Of a DNA stretch of 64,000 bases, positions 38,087 to 47,989 are shown piece after piece. The first letter of the stretch is position 1. Each line of letters starts with the position of its first letter. Under the pieces are notes generated by a model. It was not told the DNA's origin. It made no database searches and saw nothing but the letters and a program-made list of their open reading frames with translations. The translations under genes and the position numbers were made by a program. The stretch is from positions 126,001-190,000 of the forward strand of contig CAJNDS010000569.1 of the NCBI GenBank assembly GCA_905221605.1. Reading direction: 5' to 3'. This stretch comes from Symbiodinium natans (lineage: Eukaryota > Sar > Dinophyceae > Suessiales > Symbiodiniaceae).

Positions 38087-38346
38087 CACTACTACCACGA
38101 CTACTACCTACTTCTACTCCTACTCCTACTCCTACTTACTCCTACTCCTACTCCTCCTCCTCCTCCTGCTCCTGCTCCTGCTGTTACTGCTGCTGCTGCT
38201 GCTACTACTGCTACTGCTGCCTTTATTGCTACTGGTTCCAAGGCCCGAACGGGTAGGTGGTCAGTTCATCTTCGTACAGCTTTTGGACCTTGCTGGATGT
38301 TCCAAGAAGTGGGGACCCTAAGTTGTGAAGAACTCCGAACTCTCTC

Positions 38347-38396
<50 letters not shown>

Positions 38397-38658
38397 TTCC
38401 TTCCACAGCACGTAACCCCCGAAGGGGTCGTCCCGAAAAACGTGCTCCAGTGATCCAGTCGGTGGTTTTTTTCCGGCCAACACAGGGCTGGAGTTGCTTC
38501 ATATTAGAGTGTCCTCCACTGTGACCCTGTGTTTCAGTGTGGGTATTGTGTGGATGGGCTCAAGTCACCGACCTCCCCGAAGCAATGCCATACATAACAC
38601 CATCCCCAACATCCCCATCTCGTCCCATCTCATCCCCACTCAGCTTCACTTCCCCACT

Positions 38659-38701
<43 letters not shown>

Positions 38702-41700
38702 CTGCCATGCCATCCTGGCGGGTCTTGCTACTCCGAACTGCTGGCTCAAATTGCAAGGAATTAAGGAAAAAGCCTACACCCTCGACAATTAACCCCATCT
38801 ATAAGGCACGTAGGGCAACGCGAAGCTCTGAACACTGCTAGAGTTCCTGTGACCCTGCTTGGGAAGGCGACAGAGAAGACAGCAAATTCTCTGCCGATAG
38901 GAGCGCAAGAGACCGGGTCTAACACAAAGCCACAAAGACATGTGCACGACTGGACCCACAAGGGTTTCGGCCATTAGGTTGAGGGTTCGGAGCCCAGTAA
39001 AGACCAGTAAAGGCCAGTCTAACTTACCATAGACTCCACTGATATAGACGTAAACAACTAAAACACCAGCATAGGTTCTTTCACAAAGTATACATATATG
39101 TATTTATGTATATCTGTATATATGTAGATATGTATATATGTCTGTGTATATGTGCGTGCAAGTGTCACGTGTGCATGCATGTACCACAGCAGAACCTGTA
39201 TGCCTGGCCCCCGGCATGCTTCAGGGTGCTCGCAGGTGTCATTCCGTAGAGCCTCTCAACAAGCATGTGGGACGGGACCCCCACGGTGATTTGTCACACT
39301 GGAACTGAAACCCTGTCTCACATGCAAGCCACACACCTTGGCAACAACACTGGATTGCTTCTCGAAGACTGCCAGACTGTGAGTTCAACTCTCACACTGG
39401 CAAAAGCGAGCGAGGATCTTGGTCTGAAGATACGAGTGAGAACGAACTACCTCAGGAACCTCCACGCAAGTTCAGCGACAGTGACCGTGAGTTAGGTCTT
39501 TGGCCATTTGGAGCTCCACCCCCCCCAGCCCCCCAGAGCGAACAGGGGAGCGTGCGCCCGACTCAATGCCGGGGCGGCCTTGGCTCATATCCGGAAATAA
39601 AGGTGCGGGGTCGGCTTAGGACCTCGGTTTCAAGCTGGCATGAGGTCAGCCTCAAACGACTGTTTAGTATAGTGGCATAGCTTTTGCATGCGTAGGTTTT
39701 CATAGTGTCCGCTGACCCTTTAGGCTCAGCGGTTTCTTAGGTTCCCAATGTTCCCAGGATGCGCGACGTAGGCAGGAGTAGACAGGTGAGCACGCTTTTC
39801 GGTCTGGCGGTGCGTCTGCCATTTGGGCGGCATATCGAAAAGTCGACTAGTTGAAGCGCTATGGATGCTGGAAGTCCGACGTTTTCCATCAGTATATTTG
39901 GGATGCGAGGACATCAGCAGAGAAGAGAGATGGCCTAGGCCATGGCTGAGACAGGCTGAGAAAGGGCAAAACCAGAACAGGTTGCTCACGCAAGTGGAGC
40001 GACACATTGCATTAAATGCTCTAGCAGCCCCACCAGTCTTGGCTGCACACTTTGCCCCAATGCGATGGCGTTTGTCAACCCTCCAGGCCTTGAACATTCG
40101 CGCTGTACATCTGCGAGGTTGAAGAGGGGTTTCGGGTGCTCCAACGTGTGGCTTCGAGAGTCCTGCGCAACTGTAACATCTACACAGATACAACTGTCCA
40201 TCGCCACTCGCAACATCAGCCGAATGCCGCAAGGCTTGCCTCCACAACTCTTCCCTCCTTCCCAGGCTTCCACTTCTTCAGCTCTGCCTTCAGGTCTACC
40301 CTCTTCTTTTTGACATCCTGGCCGCTGCGCCCTGCTCCTGCACCAACAAGCAGGCAACAAGTGGCCTGGTACAATGTGGAGAACTCCCCAGAATATTCGG
40401 CGGATGCGTCCTCCTGCCAAGCAGCGCATCACAGCACAGCCTATAGGACGGCCCCGAGTACTTACCCTGTCATGTGCAGCATCCACCTGGCCTCGTCTGA
40501 TGCGCGAAAGGTTGCATGAGCCACGTGATACCTGGCAACGAGCTGCTCCACCAAGATTTTGCGAGCCAGCGCAAGCTTCTGAGACACGATGTGAGCAATG
40601 GCAGGACGGCAGTGCTGCTGTGGCTGGAAGTCTTCAATTGCCTCAGACTGTCCGTTGCTGCAGCAAGGCAATCACATCTTCACTTCAGCGCAATGTCCAA
40701 AAGCCTTCTCCCGGTCCACCACAAGCGATAACGTTGGAGTCATCACCCGTCCCACGCTGCATTTTTTGGCAAGCCACAAGCCTCACGGTGAGCTGAAGCA
40801 GTGGGCCGTTCCACTAAGCATGTGCACTATAGCATGCACGGTCTACACGCACTGAGCTGTGGCTACGTAAGGCTAAACGGCCAGACCCTAAGAGGCATGG
40901 ACCCATGTTCAGGTAGGAGACAGATGCGCCACCACAAGGCAACGGATCAGGTCAACCGCACAAAACCACCTTGGAACGGTTTGATAGCAGGTCCTTGTCT
41001 GAGGGCTCGTGTTCCGTTGATCCCGATGAGCCAATCCCACAATGCCCTGGCCAACAGGGAAAGTTACGAGCTTTCTCTGGGGAGGAGCTAGAAAGTCAAG
41101 CTCCTCAACTCTACTACTCTTTTTCGTTGTTCAGGATCTGGGATTCAGACAGGAATTCAGACGCGGCATGGCTGAATGATCGAACTTATAAGGATTCGAC
41201 ACCGGGTCCTCTGCCGCTGTGACGGGAAAAACTCGGAGGGACTCTATTAAGATGACGAGCGTCACCAGCTGGCATAAGCCAACTCGCACTAGTGAGGGCA
41301 TGAACCACGAACCCCGGACCCCGGTGATCACAGAGGGAGTGAAAGCAAAAAGCTGGATGTACGGTGTCTATAGATGCATTTTCAGGAATCTGAAGGGGAA
41401 GGGGAGCCCGCATCTGGCCTACAGTCTGCAGCAGCTGCCAAATTGTCAAAGTCGGCACCTTGCGATTTGAGAAAGCGTGCAAACCACAGCAATGAAACAG
41501 GACCACCTTTCAAAAGAGATGAACGGTAAATACCCAATCGAGTATAACTTCAGAAGCAGCATCAGAACTAGATCAACCACACCGCAAGCTGCATGCATGG
41601 TCGGCATGTTCACCAGCCCCAAAGCTATAGCAAGAATGTCTCCACACAGCAATGGCAATGCGACCCTCGCCTGCTTTCAACTGCCCCATGGCACTTCGAA

Positions 41701-42821
41701 TGGCATCTGGAGTCAGGGACTGCAGCCATAGCCTGGACGCGTCAAAACAAGACACACAGATTTGCAAAGCTGGCTTTGCAAGGCATGAGGCGCTGGCCGC
41801 TGAAAGGGTTTCTGTTTCAATCTCAGGAATTCTCGGATACGCCTTGCAACGCTCAAGTCCCCGCTGGAGAGTGCAAACAAGGAAGGAAGACAGCCTGAAG
41901 ATCAGTTCGCCTTCACGTCCTGCATCGCACCTGCCAGCACAATGTCGTCCTACGCTTACCGTCAGGTTTTCACATCCGAGCTCCGTACCCATTGACGAGC
42001 ACGTCAGCTCGAGACGCAAGCTGTCTAATCCTAAGTAAGTGAGTCAGGCGGAAGTTATCAAGTGGAAGCAAAAAGCACTCGAAACTCAGCACCAAACTCT
42101 TTCAGATCCGTTTCCTTGCCTTCTATTGCCTAGCTCATCAGTTTGTCACAGTGACAGTCGGCATCCGATTTTTTTGCAGGTGCCTTGAGCTTTGAAGGCG
42201 GGGACAGTGGCAATTTCCCCCCCCAAGGAGGATCCTGCAAAGCTCTCTAGGTCTGTGTCCTCGCTCCTTGCATCTCCTTGCTGCGCCTTTTTCCTACATG
42301 GACACATATCTGCGGTCGACCTGGAATTGAACCAGGTGCCCGCAGGCGGAAGTGACAATCATGTTCTTCCCCTCATAGTGTTTCCCCACCTCAAGCTTAG
42401 ATTCTCCGTGGCAGGTTCGTGTCGGCAAATACGTCAGGCCTTCTTGAGCTTCAGTGCAGAGGCAATCTGTTGCGCCACCCTCCAGGCCATGACACAACTT
42501 GGGAGTATCTATGCGGATGCTCCCCTTCTACTCCGAAGTCGACTCCGAACTCGACCGAACAGCCACTGCCACACCGAACTGACCGAGGACATCGCCTCCG
42601 GCCAATGACCGAGACCCCGACCACAAGACTGAGGACGAACACTGGGACATCACAACGCCGACCGAGCAAAATGATGGAGAACCCCAAGCTGATCGATATT
42701 GGGCAACGAACTTGCTGCAGAATGCCACAAATTAGAACATTTCAAGCTGCCTGGGCTTCTCTGCAATGACAAGCTGAACAGCTGCTGCAAGCGCAGCACC
42801 TTTGCTTTTCAGCGCAGTTCT
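34623..42821 (-). CDS. DNA topoisomerase III (type IA, bacterial TopB-like), about 28 tiny exons
   Basis: Type IA topoisomerases relax and decatenate DNA through a transient 5'-phosphotyrosine. Nearly every TopB signature appears in order on the minus strand in separate small exons: LVIAEKPS plus KFVAQ (Toprim), VTSACGHLVQF, CDAGREGELIF, RLWLQSLTPDAIRSAM, GADFDNLAAAADCR, DWLIGINGTRAL, SVGRVMTPTLSLVVDRE, PLFNLADVQREC, LYEDELTTYP joined to RTDSRYVP (catalytic Tyr in TYP), VFDDKKVTDHYAIIPTS, IVRHFLEVFLPP, TQPPQRYTQ joined to ASLLTAME, GIGTSATRAAIIEKL, VELTGE and RFIRDIIPDIIS before TAA at 34623-34625. Recognised exons total about 1.6 kb, 27-120 bases each, against about 650 codons in bacterial TopB, so a few exons are missing. 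Bacterial-style TDxGREGELIF, HYAIIPT and PPxRYTxASLL wording separates it from eukaryotic TOP3. The start exon is not certain. Confidence 0.9.
35103..38288 (-). CDS. Topoisomerase III exons 15-26 (catalytic Tyr to C-terminal core)
   Basis: Proposed exons: 38288-38251 (VQKLYEDELTTYP), 37870-37800 (RTDSRYVPND), 37721-37681 (EITPEILKAAAER), 37608-37521 (VFDDKKVTDHYAIIPTS), 37262-about 37208 (IVRHFLEVFLPP), 37020-36979 (KRTLNLRSTE), 36735-36673 (MGDYIFKTHDRVLVDAGY), 35867-35835 (GTSVVLVKAPK), 35759-35730 (ETQPPQRYTQ), 35681-about 35620 (ASLLTAMETCSK), 35495-35401 (GIGTSATRAAIIEKL) and 35243-about 35124 (ELSTVELTGE). The junctions 15/16, 16/17, 17/18 and 18/19 keep phase exactly. GC donors follow 37521, 36979 and 35730. 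The catalytic Tyr and the following Arg are on different exons, split inside the Pro codon. Confidence 0.85.
36046..36181. repeat. C-rich tract in a topoisomerase intron
   Basis: Over 100 bases almost purely C with CCCTCACC-type interruptions, ending in an A12 run. The minus strand is poly-G and G-quadruplex-capable; assembly across it is suspect. Confidence 0.9.
36766..36872. mobile_element. MITE-like element with 33-base inverted ends
   Basis: Left end ACTTAGGATGCTCCCCCTTA and right end (read on the other strand) ACTTGGGATGTTCCCCCTTA match over about 33 bases (36766-36798 and 36840-36872), with a 41-base centre. It lies in the intron upstream of topoisomerase exon 36735-36673, only 30 bases from the acceptor. 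Non-coding. A clear target-site duplication was not found. Confidence 0.8.
37927..38225. repeat. Trinucleotide microsatellite (CTA/CTC/CTG)n
   Basis: About 300 bases of imperfect CTA, CTC and CTG repeats fill most of the intron between topoisomerase exons 15 and 16. Confidence 0.97.
38341..38392. repeat. (CT)n microsatellite
   Basis: Nearly pure CT run in a topoisomerase intron. A second CT run lies at 38661-38699. Confidence 0.95.
39085..39185. repeat. (TATG/TATA)n tract
   Basis: Alternating TATA, TATG and TGTG words inside a topoisomerase intron; an AT-rich island. Confidence 0.9.
40089..42821 (-). CDS. Topoisomerase III exons 1-14 (Toprim and N-terminal half)
   Basis: Proposed exons: 42821-42751, 42714-about 42670, 42389-42321, 42234-about 42184, 42030-41989, 41930-41895, 41732-41671, 41458-41419, 41046-40999, 40756-40705, 40641-about 40611, 40531-40466, 40317-about 40234 and about 40162-40089. 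Many junctions rebuild a codon: AG plus C gives Ser of AEKPS, G plus GT gives Gly of KAGADFDN, and AG plus G gives Arg of DCRALWDW. Donors after exons 1, 6, 7, 8 and 10 are GC; those after 3, 5 and 12 are GT. The acidic Toprim pair sits in exon 6, only 36 bases long. The usual stretch between LIF and RLW is not fully accounted for, so an exon between 6 and 7 may be missed. Exons 4 and 13 rest on weaker matches. Confidence 0.8.
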
Positions 42822-44179
42822 CTAAATTGTGATACTGTGATGGGTACCCTAAATAAGAAAGGCTGCCTTGTCAGAGAAGGACCCCAAAAGGCCCCGCAAT
42901 TTAGAGAAATCACCATGTCTACACGACAAATGCATACAATCTATACGTAACAGTCAGCCGGGGCACGCAGGGCTATGCCCGCACCAGTGCGGCTTTCATG
43001 TCCCGGCTGCCTGCGGGGCGCTCGCTGCTTCACAGCGATCGCGCCGGTGGCCTGACCTCGATACGATACGAAAAGTGGGAAAACCGTACTTTCTAGACAG
43101 CCTATGTATATTCCTGGGATGACATGCTATCACGACTCACGACACCAGATGAATTTCTGTAGTAACATCATAATACCACTCTTCTTCCTCACATCTCCTA
43201 CAGCACTAGCACAATCTAGTGCAGCGCCACTTTCACCCCATAACTATAGCTAGTGCAGGCGATGCGCCCATATGCCAACTAAGACTGCGGCCAAGGCCTC
43301 TGGCTTTTCCCTTGAACCCATCTGGGCAGATGTGGTGAAGCATAGGGGTTGGCTGAAAGCCAAGCCTGTGAGCGCACGGGCGGACAGATCTCCGGAGTGT
43401 GTTGGTGCAAGTTCTTCTGCTCCAGTACGACTCGTCTTGCAGTCGTCTCACAACGGTCCGATAGCACAGGAGCAATGCGCGTGCATGCAAGCTAAAGTCC
43501 TGCCTCCCCGGCTGCGCATCTGGCCGAAACAAGCTGACATGCAACATGGCATCGAGGGAAGTGCCAAGCAAAGATACTACAGTTTGCTAGCAACTAGTAG
43601 GATACCACGACGTGAATCAGCTGCAGTACGATATCAAAAGCCGACAGTGCTTCTTCGCAAATTCTTCTCGGAAGAGTAGGTCTCACCTTAGGGCCTTAGG
43701 GAGGTGCCGCCTTAAAGTCCCCAGGATTGCGACTTAAGAATACTGGCGGCAGGTCAGCAGTCAGTTAGTTCTTAGTGTCTTAGTGCCAGAGCCAAGTTGA
43801 GCTTGATGTTGAGTAATCAGAAAAGTAAACCTATTGTCGAAACTCCGATGTCCTCCAGCTCGGGCACCTTTGGTTGCTCAGTGTGCTTAACAAATCGTTG
43901 CTGTGGATAAGACCGATAAGATCCTGTGAGCAGAAGAGTTTCCACGTACGAGCTATGAAGATCACACCGCAGAGGTGAGAATTCATGAGATGCTGCACTA
44001 TTGCGAGACAGCCGTGTGCATCCACGGCTGAAACCTCTTGCTGCACGCATGTTCCCAAGCCCGCTGGCCTATTGGTACAGACCCAACAATTGAGCCTAAG
44101 CCCTAAACCCAAACCATCAACCCTGCACCTAGACCCCTAACCTCATGCAACAAAGACGTCGCACGTGATCGTATAAGTC
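42822..44179. other. Upstream of topoisomerase gene; no gene recognised
   Basis: The first topoisomerase exon with its ATG may lie here but was not found. A plus-strand ATG frame (43272-43679, 135 residues) has no domain and is overlapped by an equally long minus-strand frame. CCCTAAACCC-like words occur near 44100. Confidence 0.4.
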
Positions 44180-44389
44180 CTACTCGAAGCCGGCGCCAGC
44201 CAAGCGCATGGGAGGCTCGGCCGGTTGGGAGCAGAGCCGACACTTCAGTGCTGGGTCGGCCTCGAATGCCTTTGATAGCACCGAAGATGGAAGCAGGCGA
44301 TGTGCTGTCCAGCCCTTCTCACCACGGACGTCACCCAGCTCATCGAGGTTCTGAGGCAACATGGGCTGTGCCATGGCTGCTGGCTCCAT
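44180..44389 (-). pseudogene. Truncated copy of RING protein (5' part only)
   Basis: From the ATG at 44389 the frame matches the start of paralogue 2 almost residue for residue (MEPAAMAQPMLPQNLDELGD to RLAGAGFE), then hits a TAG where similarity ends. Only the first Cys pair (CRLC) of the RING survives, so no finger can fold. It lies on a duplicated segment, 44188-44500, whose source is 45389-45704. Confidence 0.85.
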
Positions 44390-44500
44390 GGTCTGCAACT
44401 AGCAATGCCCGGCAGCTAAGACGATGTGTGGTTGCGAGATTTTCCACCGAGCAAAAACATGTGGTATCCATGGCGCAGTTGGCATGCAGATTTTCCTGCG
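44188..44500. repeat. Duplicated segment, copy 1
   Basis: About 310 bases, more than 95 percent identical by eye to 45389-45704, in direct orientation 1.2 kb away. It carries the 5' part of the RING gene plus about 100 upstream bases. Confidence 0.9.
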
Positions 44501-44943
44501 TTGCTTCTGCATGGGCACGGGGGAGGCAAATCCCGATAGGCAGGTCTCCTATGCAGCAACCTCCTCCTTCGGGGGCATCTACCACTCCGCAACTGCAGAA
44601 TGTCTGTGCAGGCCACAGTGCAACATAGTACAACCCTCGAAGTGACCGAGCACAAGCCGCACCAGCCGACTGCAATTCCCAACTTTTCAGTCTTGCAATG
44701 CAGTCCTGCTGAATCCTGCACACTGCCCTCAAGCTGCTATTGCTGGCCAGCCGTTGGGAGCTTTCGAGTCTTGATGCTGAAATGGCATAGGTGAAGGTTG
44801 AAACTTTCAACATCTTTCAACGCTTCTCGCAACACGCGAGCCCCAAGATCCCAGGACACCTGGCTGACTGACATCACATGGTCCTGCATGCAACTCCGTT
44901 GCATATGCGCCATGCTCAGGGGCCACGTCGATGGCCTCGAGGA

Positions 44944-45597
44944 TCAGCCAGACACTTCGGATTGTGCAGCATGGGGTGCATCGGCGCGGGCACGCCTCAG
45001 GGGTGGCTGCAGCGAGGCTGCAGCCGCAACCGCGGTCTCGCTCTCCTCCCACATGCGCTTGGCCGTTGCTGACTGGTCCAGCAAGGCTGCGCGAAGGGCC
45101 TCGGTCTGCTGGGAGGCGGTGTCGAGCTCCTGCTGCAAAGCCTCCAAATCTTTGCTGGTCTTCTCGACCTCGTCGGCGTTGGCGTGCAACTGCAGGTGGC
45201 ACCGCGCCTTCGCCAGGGCCACACGCGCTCCGCAGTGGCACTCCACGTGCATGGCACCCAAACGTGCATCCACCTGGGGGTTCGCAACATAGCCCCTGCC
45301 CGAGCACTGGCATGCGGGGCACTTCACGGCCCCTCTGGCGGGGTGTTGCTGAAGGGCACAGGATTTGCAGAGGCTGTGCTGCGACTCACACTCGAAGCCG
45401 GCGCCAGCCAAGCGCATGGCAGGCTCGGCCGGTTCGGAGCAGAGCCGACACTTCAGTGCTGGGTCGGCCTCGAATGCCTTTGATAGCACCGAAGATGGAA
45501 GCAGGCGATGTGCTGTCCAGCCCTTCTCACCACGGACGTCACCCAGCTCATCGAGGTTCTGAGGCAACATGGGCTGTGCCATGGCTGCTGGCTCCAT
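44944..45597 (-). CDS. RING-type zinc-finger protein (paralogue 2)
   Basis: A 217-residue single-exon frame from an ATG at 45597, preceded in frame by TAG. RING ligands are CRLC, then CESQHSLCKSCALQQH and CPAC, followed by VECHCGARVALAKARCHLQLH. A predicted coiled coil follows (KTSKDLEALQQELDTASQQT) with a second helical stretch (MWEESETAVAAAAS). It aligns with paralogue 1 at 30.4-31.4 kb from the N-terminus through the coiled coil, but stops earlier. The pattern suggests an E3-ligase-like protein that may oligomerise through the coiled coil; substrates are unknown. Sequence below the stop (about 44840-44770) still shows a word shared with paralogue 1 (SIKT context), so a C-terminal part may be spliced or lost. 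Confidence 0.75.
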   Translation of the reverse strand: MEPAAMAQPMLPQNLDELGDVRGEKGWTAHRLLPSSVLSKAFEADPALKCRLCSEPAEPAMRLAGAGFECESQHSLCKSCALQQHPARGAVKCPACQCSGRGYVANPQVDARLGAMHVECHCGARVALAKARCHLQLHANADEVEKTSKDLEALQQELDTASQQTEALRAALLDQSATAKRMWEESETAVAAAASLQPPLRRARADAPHAAQSEVSG

Positions 45598-45704
45598 GGT
45601 CTGCAACTAGCAACGCCCGGCAGCTAAGACGATGTGTGGTTGCGAGATATACACCGAGCAAAAACATGTGGTATCCATGGCGCAGTTGGCATGCAGATTT
45701 CCCT
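45389..45704. repeat. Duplicated segment, copy 2 (source)
   Basis: Contains the start and first zinc ligands of the intact RING paralogue 2 and its upstream region. The match with 44188-44500 ends abruptly at both sides. Confidence 0.9.
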
Positions 45705-47620
45705 GTCGTGAAAAGCTCGGGTGGCTTCCGCATAGGCAAGGAGAGGTAAAGGGCATGTCTCCAAGTAAGCCGCATGCTAGATGACACTCAAGATCATGCC
45801 AGACATCGCACGGACTGACACAGAGGTGCCACCGTGCATTACATGCAAACCTTGCTTTCGTGCTTTTTGAACCAGTGCTATGCTTCAGCTCATCTTTCGG
45901 TCCTGAGGAACTCACCATGTCTCACAAAGCAAAGGCACGACAAATCTGCCGAGACTGGACAAACATTTCGGGCAACCTAAACAGTCCACAAGCCTACAGT
46001 GTGGGACGGCCGGCGGCATGAAAGCCGTCCTCCGGTTGATTATTGATTTCAGAAGTGTGTGAGCAATACTGAGACAAGCTGAAGCATGAAGAAAAAATAT
46101 TGCAGTCTTTTGCAGGAACTTGCGCAGTTTGCAATTCAGGTTGATGATAGCGGCGGTTAAGAATTTCAGCCGGTGATGCCGTCGCAGCACATGCGGGTCT
46201 GGAATAGGTGGTGTCCTTTGATGCATCAGTTTCGAGTTTCGAACATTTTTGCCGCTCTCAGAGCGATTGCTTCAAAAACCCGGTTCTTGTGCTTTCATAC
46301 AACTCAGTGACTGCAGAGTGTCTGCAAACCAGGGCCAGTGTGTTGATCCCACGAACATGATTCTGCCCGCATGAATTGAACGATTCGTGCACCCTACCCC
46401 ACATCGGCCTCGCATAAAAACGAAAACAACGGCCCGTATCCCCACTGGCAAACCATCATGTGTCGACCACACTGGGGCGTCCATTTCTTGAAGCCTCGGT
46501 CTCAGTCTTGCGGCAGTCTTGCTGAGAGTCAAATATGAAAATCGCTGCATCGAGGTCTGCAGATGCTACCCCCTGGGGTCTCGCAACATCGTCGATTCAT
46601 CTAGCACGAGCACACAGCTCCGTGTCAAAGGAATCTGTTGCCCTGGTCGCGTTGCCCAGAAGGCCTTGCGACTGCTACGAAGGTCAGGCAACTTCTTGCT
46701 GTACTTGAGGCGGGCCGATGTCCTTTCAGAACTCACGGTTCCCATTGGCCCTGGCTGATGTCCGAGCCATATCTTGTACTCGGGCATGTTTACAAAGTTT
46801 GAAGCGAAACACTAAACTCCCCAAGCGGCCTTGGCATTGAGGATGCTCCTGTACAAGGGCTGGCGCACAGATGCGCAAAGGTACGAGTACCAACCAGCGG
46901 GGATTTGGCGGCACCCCGACCCCAAACTCAATACTCACTACCAGGGGGTCCTAAAGTGAAGGCTTTTCACTTGAAAGCTTGCACGTGCATGTGCCCCCTT
47001 CTAGGCATTCTAGGCATTGCAGACTCGAATTCGTGCAGTGTCCCTTCCTCAGAAGAGAAGCCAGAGGAGCCGCAGATGGTCACACCATTGAACCTACCCA
47101 CATCTACCGAATCTAGCGCTGGCAACAGTTCTACAGATTCTACGGGTAGGGTGACGATCTCCGGCCCCCTGTCTCGGGACGCATCAGCTCCATCAGAGTA
47201 TCCTCATCGCGCAACCTTGGGTTGCAAGGTCCGAAGCGCTGCTATCGAGTTCGTTCTACAGAAAAGCGTGCCTGGTCCATGGGCAAAGGTGTGCGGGCAA
47301 GGCCTTGACAGCCTTGATGTGCGGACATGCAGCTCGCGGCGGTTGGCGACAAGAACCACGCGATGGTGAAATGAGGCCTGTCGCAAGCCGCAACCCACCA
47401 TCCCTGGTACAGTCGCTCGTGCTTGTTATTTTGCTTGTTACGAATTCCCCCCCCCCCCCCCCCTCCCCACATCCCACAAGATGCCACACTCTAATGCATT
47501 GTGGGACAGTGCCTGGGGCGGCGGAGCTATGGTGGTCGTCTGCCACGGCGTCAGAGCTGCCACGTGAATCTCTCGGTGCCATGCACCCCACTCCAGCAGC
47601 TGCTCCTGCTGAACAATCAC
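45705..47620. other. No firm gene; coding-like frames
   Basis: A plus-strand ATG frame at 46905-47369 has a Ser/Thr/Pro-rich middle (LPTSTESSAGNSSTDSTGRV) but no domain. At 46787-46566 the minus strand also looks coding (GTVSSERTSARLKYSKKLPD). I cannot choose between them. A C17 run lies at about 47449-47465. Confidence 0.35.
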
Positions 47621-47744
47621 CTTAAACCCTAAACCCTAAACCCTAACACCCTAACACCCTAACACCCTAACACCCTAAACCCTAAACCCTAATCCTAAAT
47701 CCTAAACCCTAAAAACTAGAAACCCTAAACCCTAACCCTAAACC
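47621..47744 (-). repeat. Interstitial telomere-type array (CCCTAAA/CCCTAACA)n
   Basis: Mixed CCCTAAA units, four CCCTAACA variants and decayed copies over 124 bases. Confidence 0.95.
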
Positions 47745-47881
47745 ATGCAGGTCCTCCGTTGGGGCATCTTGCCCAGCAGTGCTGCCATCTTGCTGCTGCA
47801 GCATCTGATTCACAGCGGTTCGCACAGGGGCCACCGTGGAGTCCTTACCAAGGCACATGCAAAGCTACCAAAAAAGTCTAC

Positions 47882-47913
47882 GGGTTTAGGGTTTAGGGTC
47901 ATAGGGTTTAGGG
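47882..47913 (+). repeat. Short TTTAGGG array in opposite orientation
   Basis: About four TTTAGGG-type units, facing the CCCTAAA array 140 bases away. Confidence 0.9.
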
Positions 47914-47989
47914 CTACATTGCTTAGCAGTTCAGAGCCGAGCCCATCGAGCACTCCGTTCACTACGCAGAAACTGGAAAAAGTCTGCGG

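Noticed and set aside
39367-39399. Hairpin TGCCAGA...TTCAACT...CTGGCA resembling a tRNA 3' half
   Set aside because: Only a stem-loop; no cloverleaf can be built upstream.
42308-42350. tRNA-like T-arm hairpin (ACCTGGTTCAATTCCAGGT on the minus strand)
   Set aside because: It lies inside topoisomerase exon 3 coding GHLVQFQ, and no D-arm, anticodon arm or acceptor stem is found around it.
43272-43679. 135-codon plus-strand ATG frame
   Set aside because: Opposite strand equally open; no family, splice or composition evidence.
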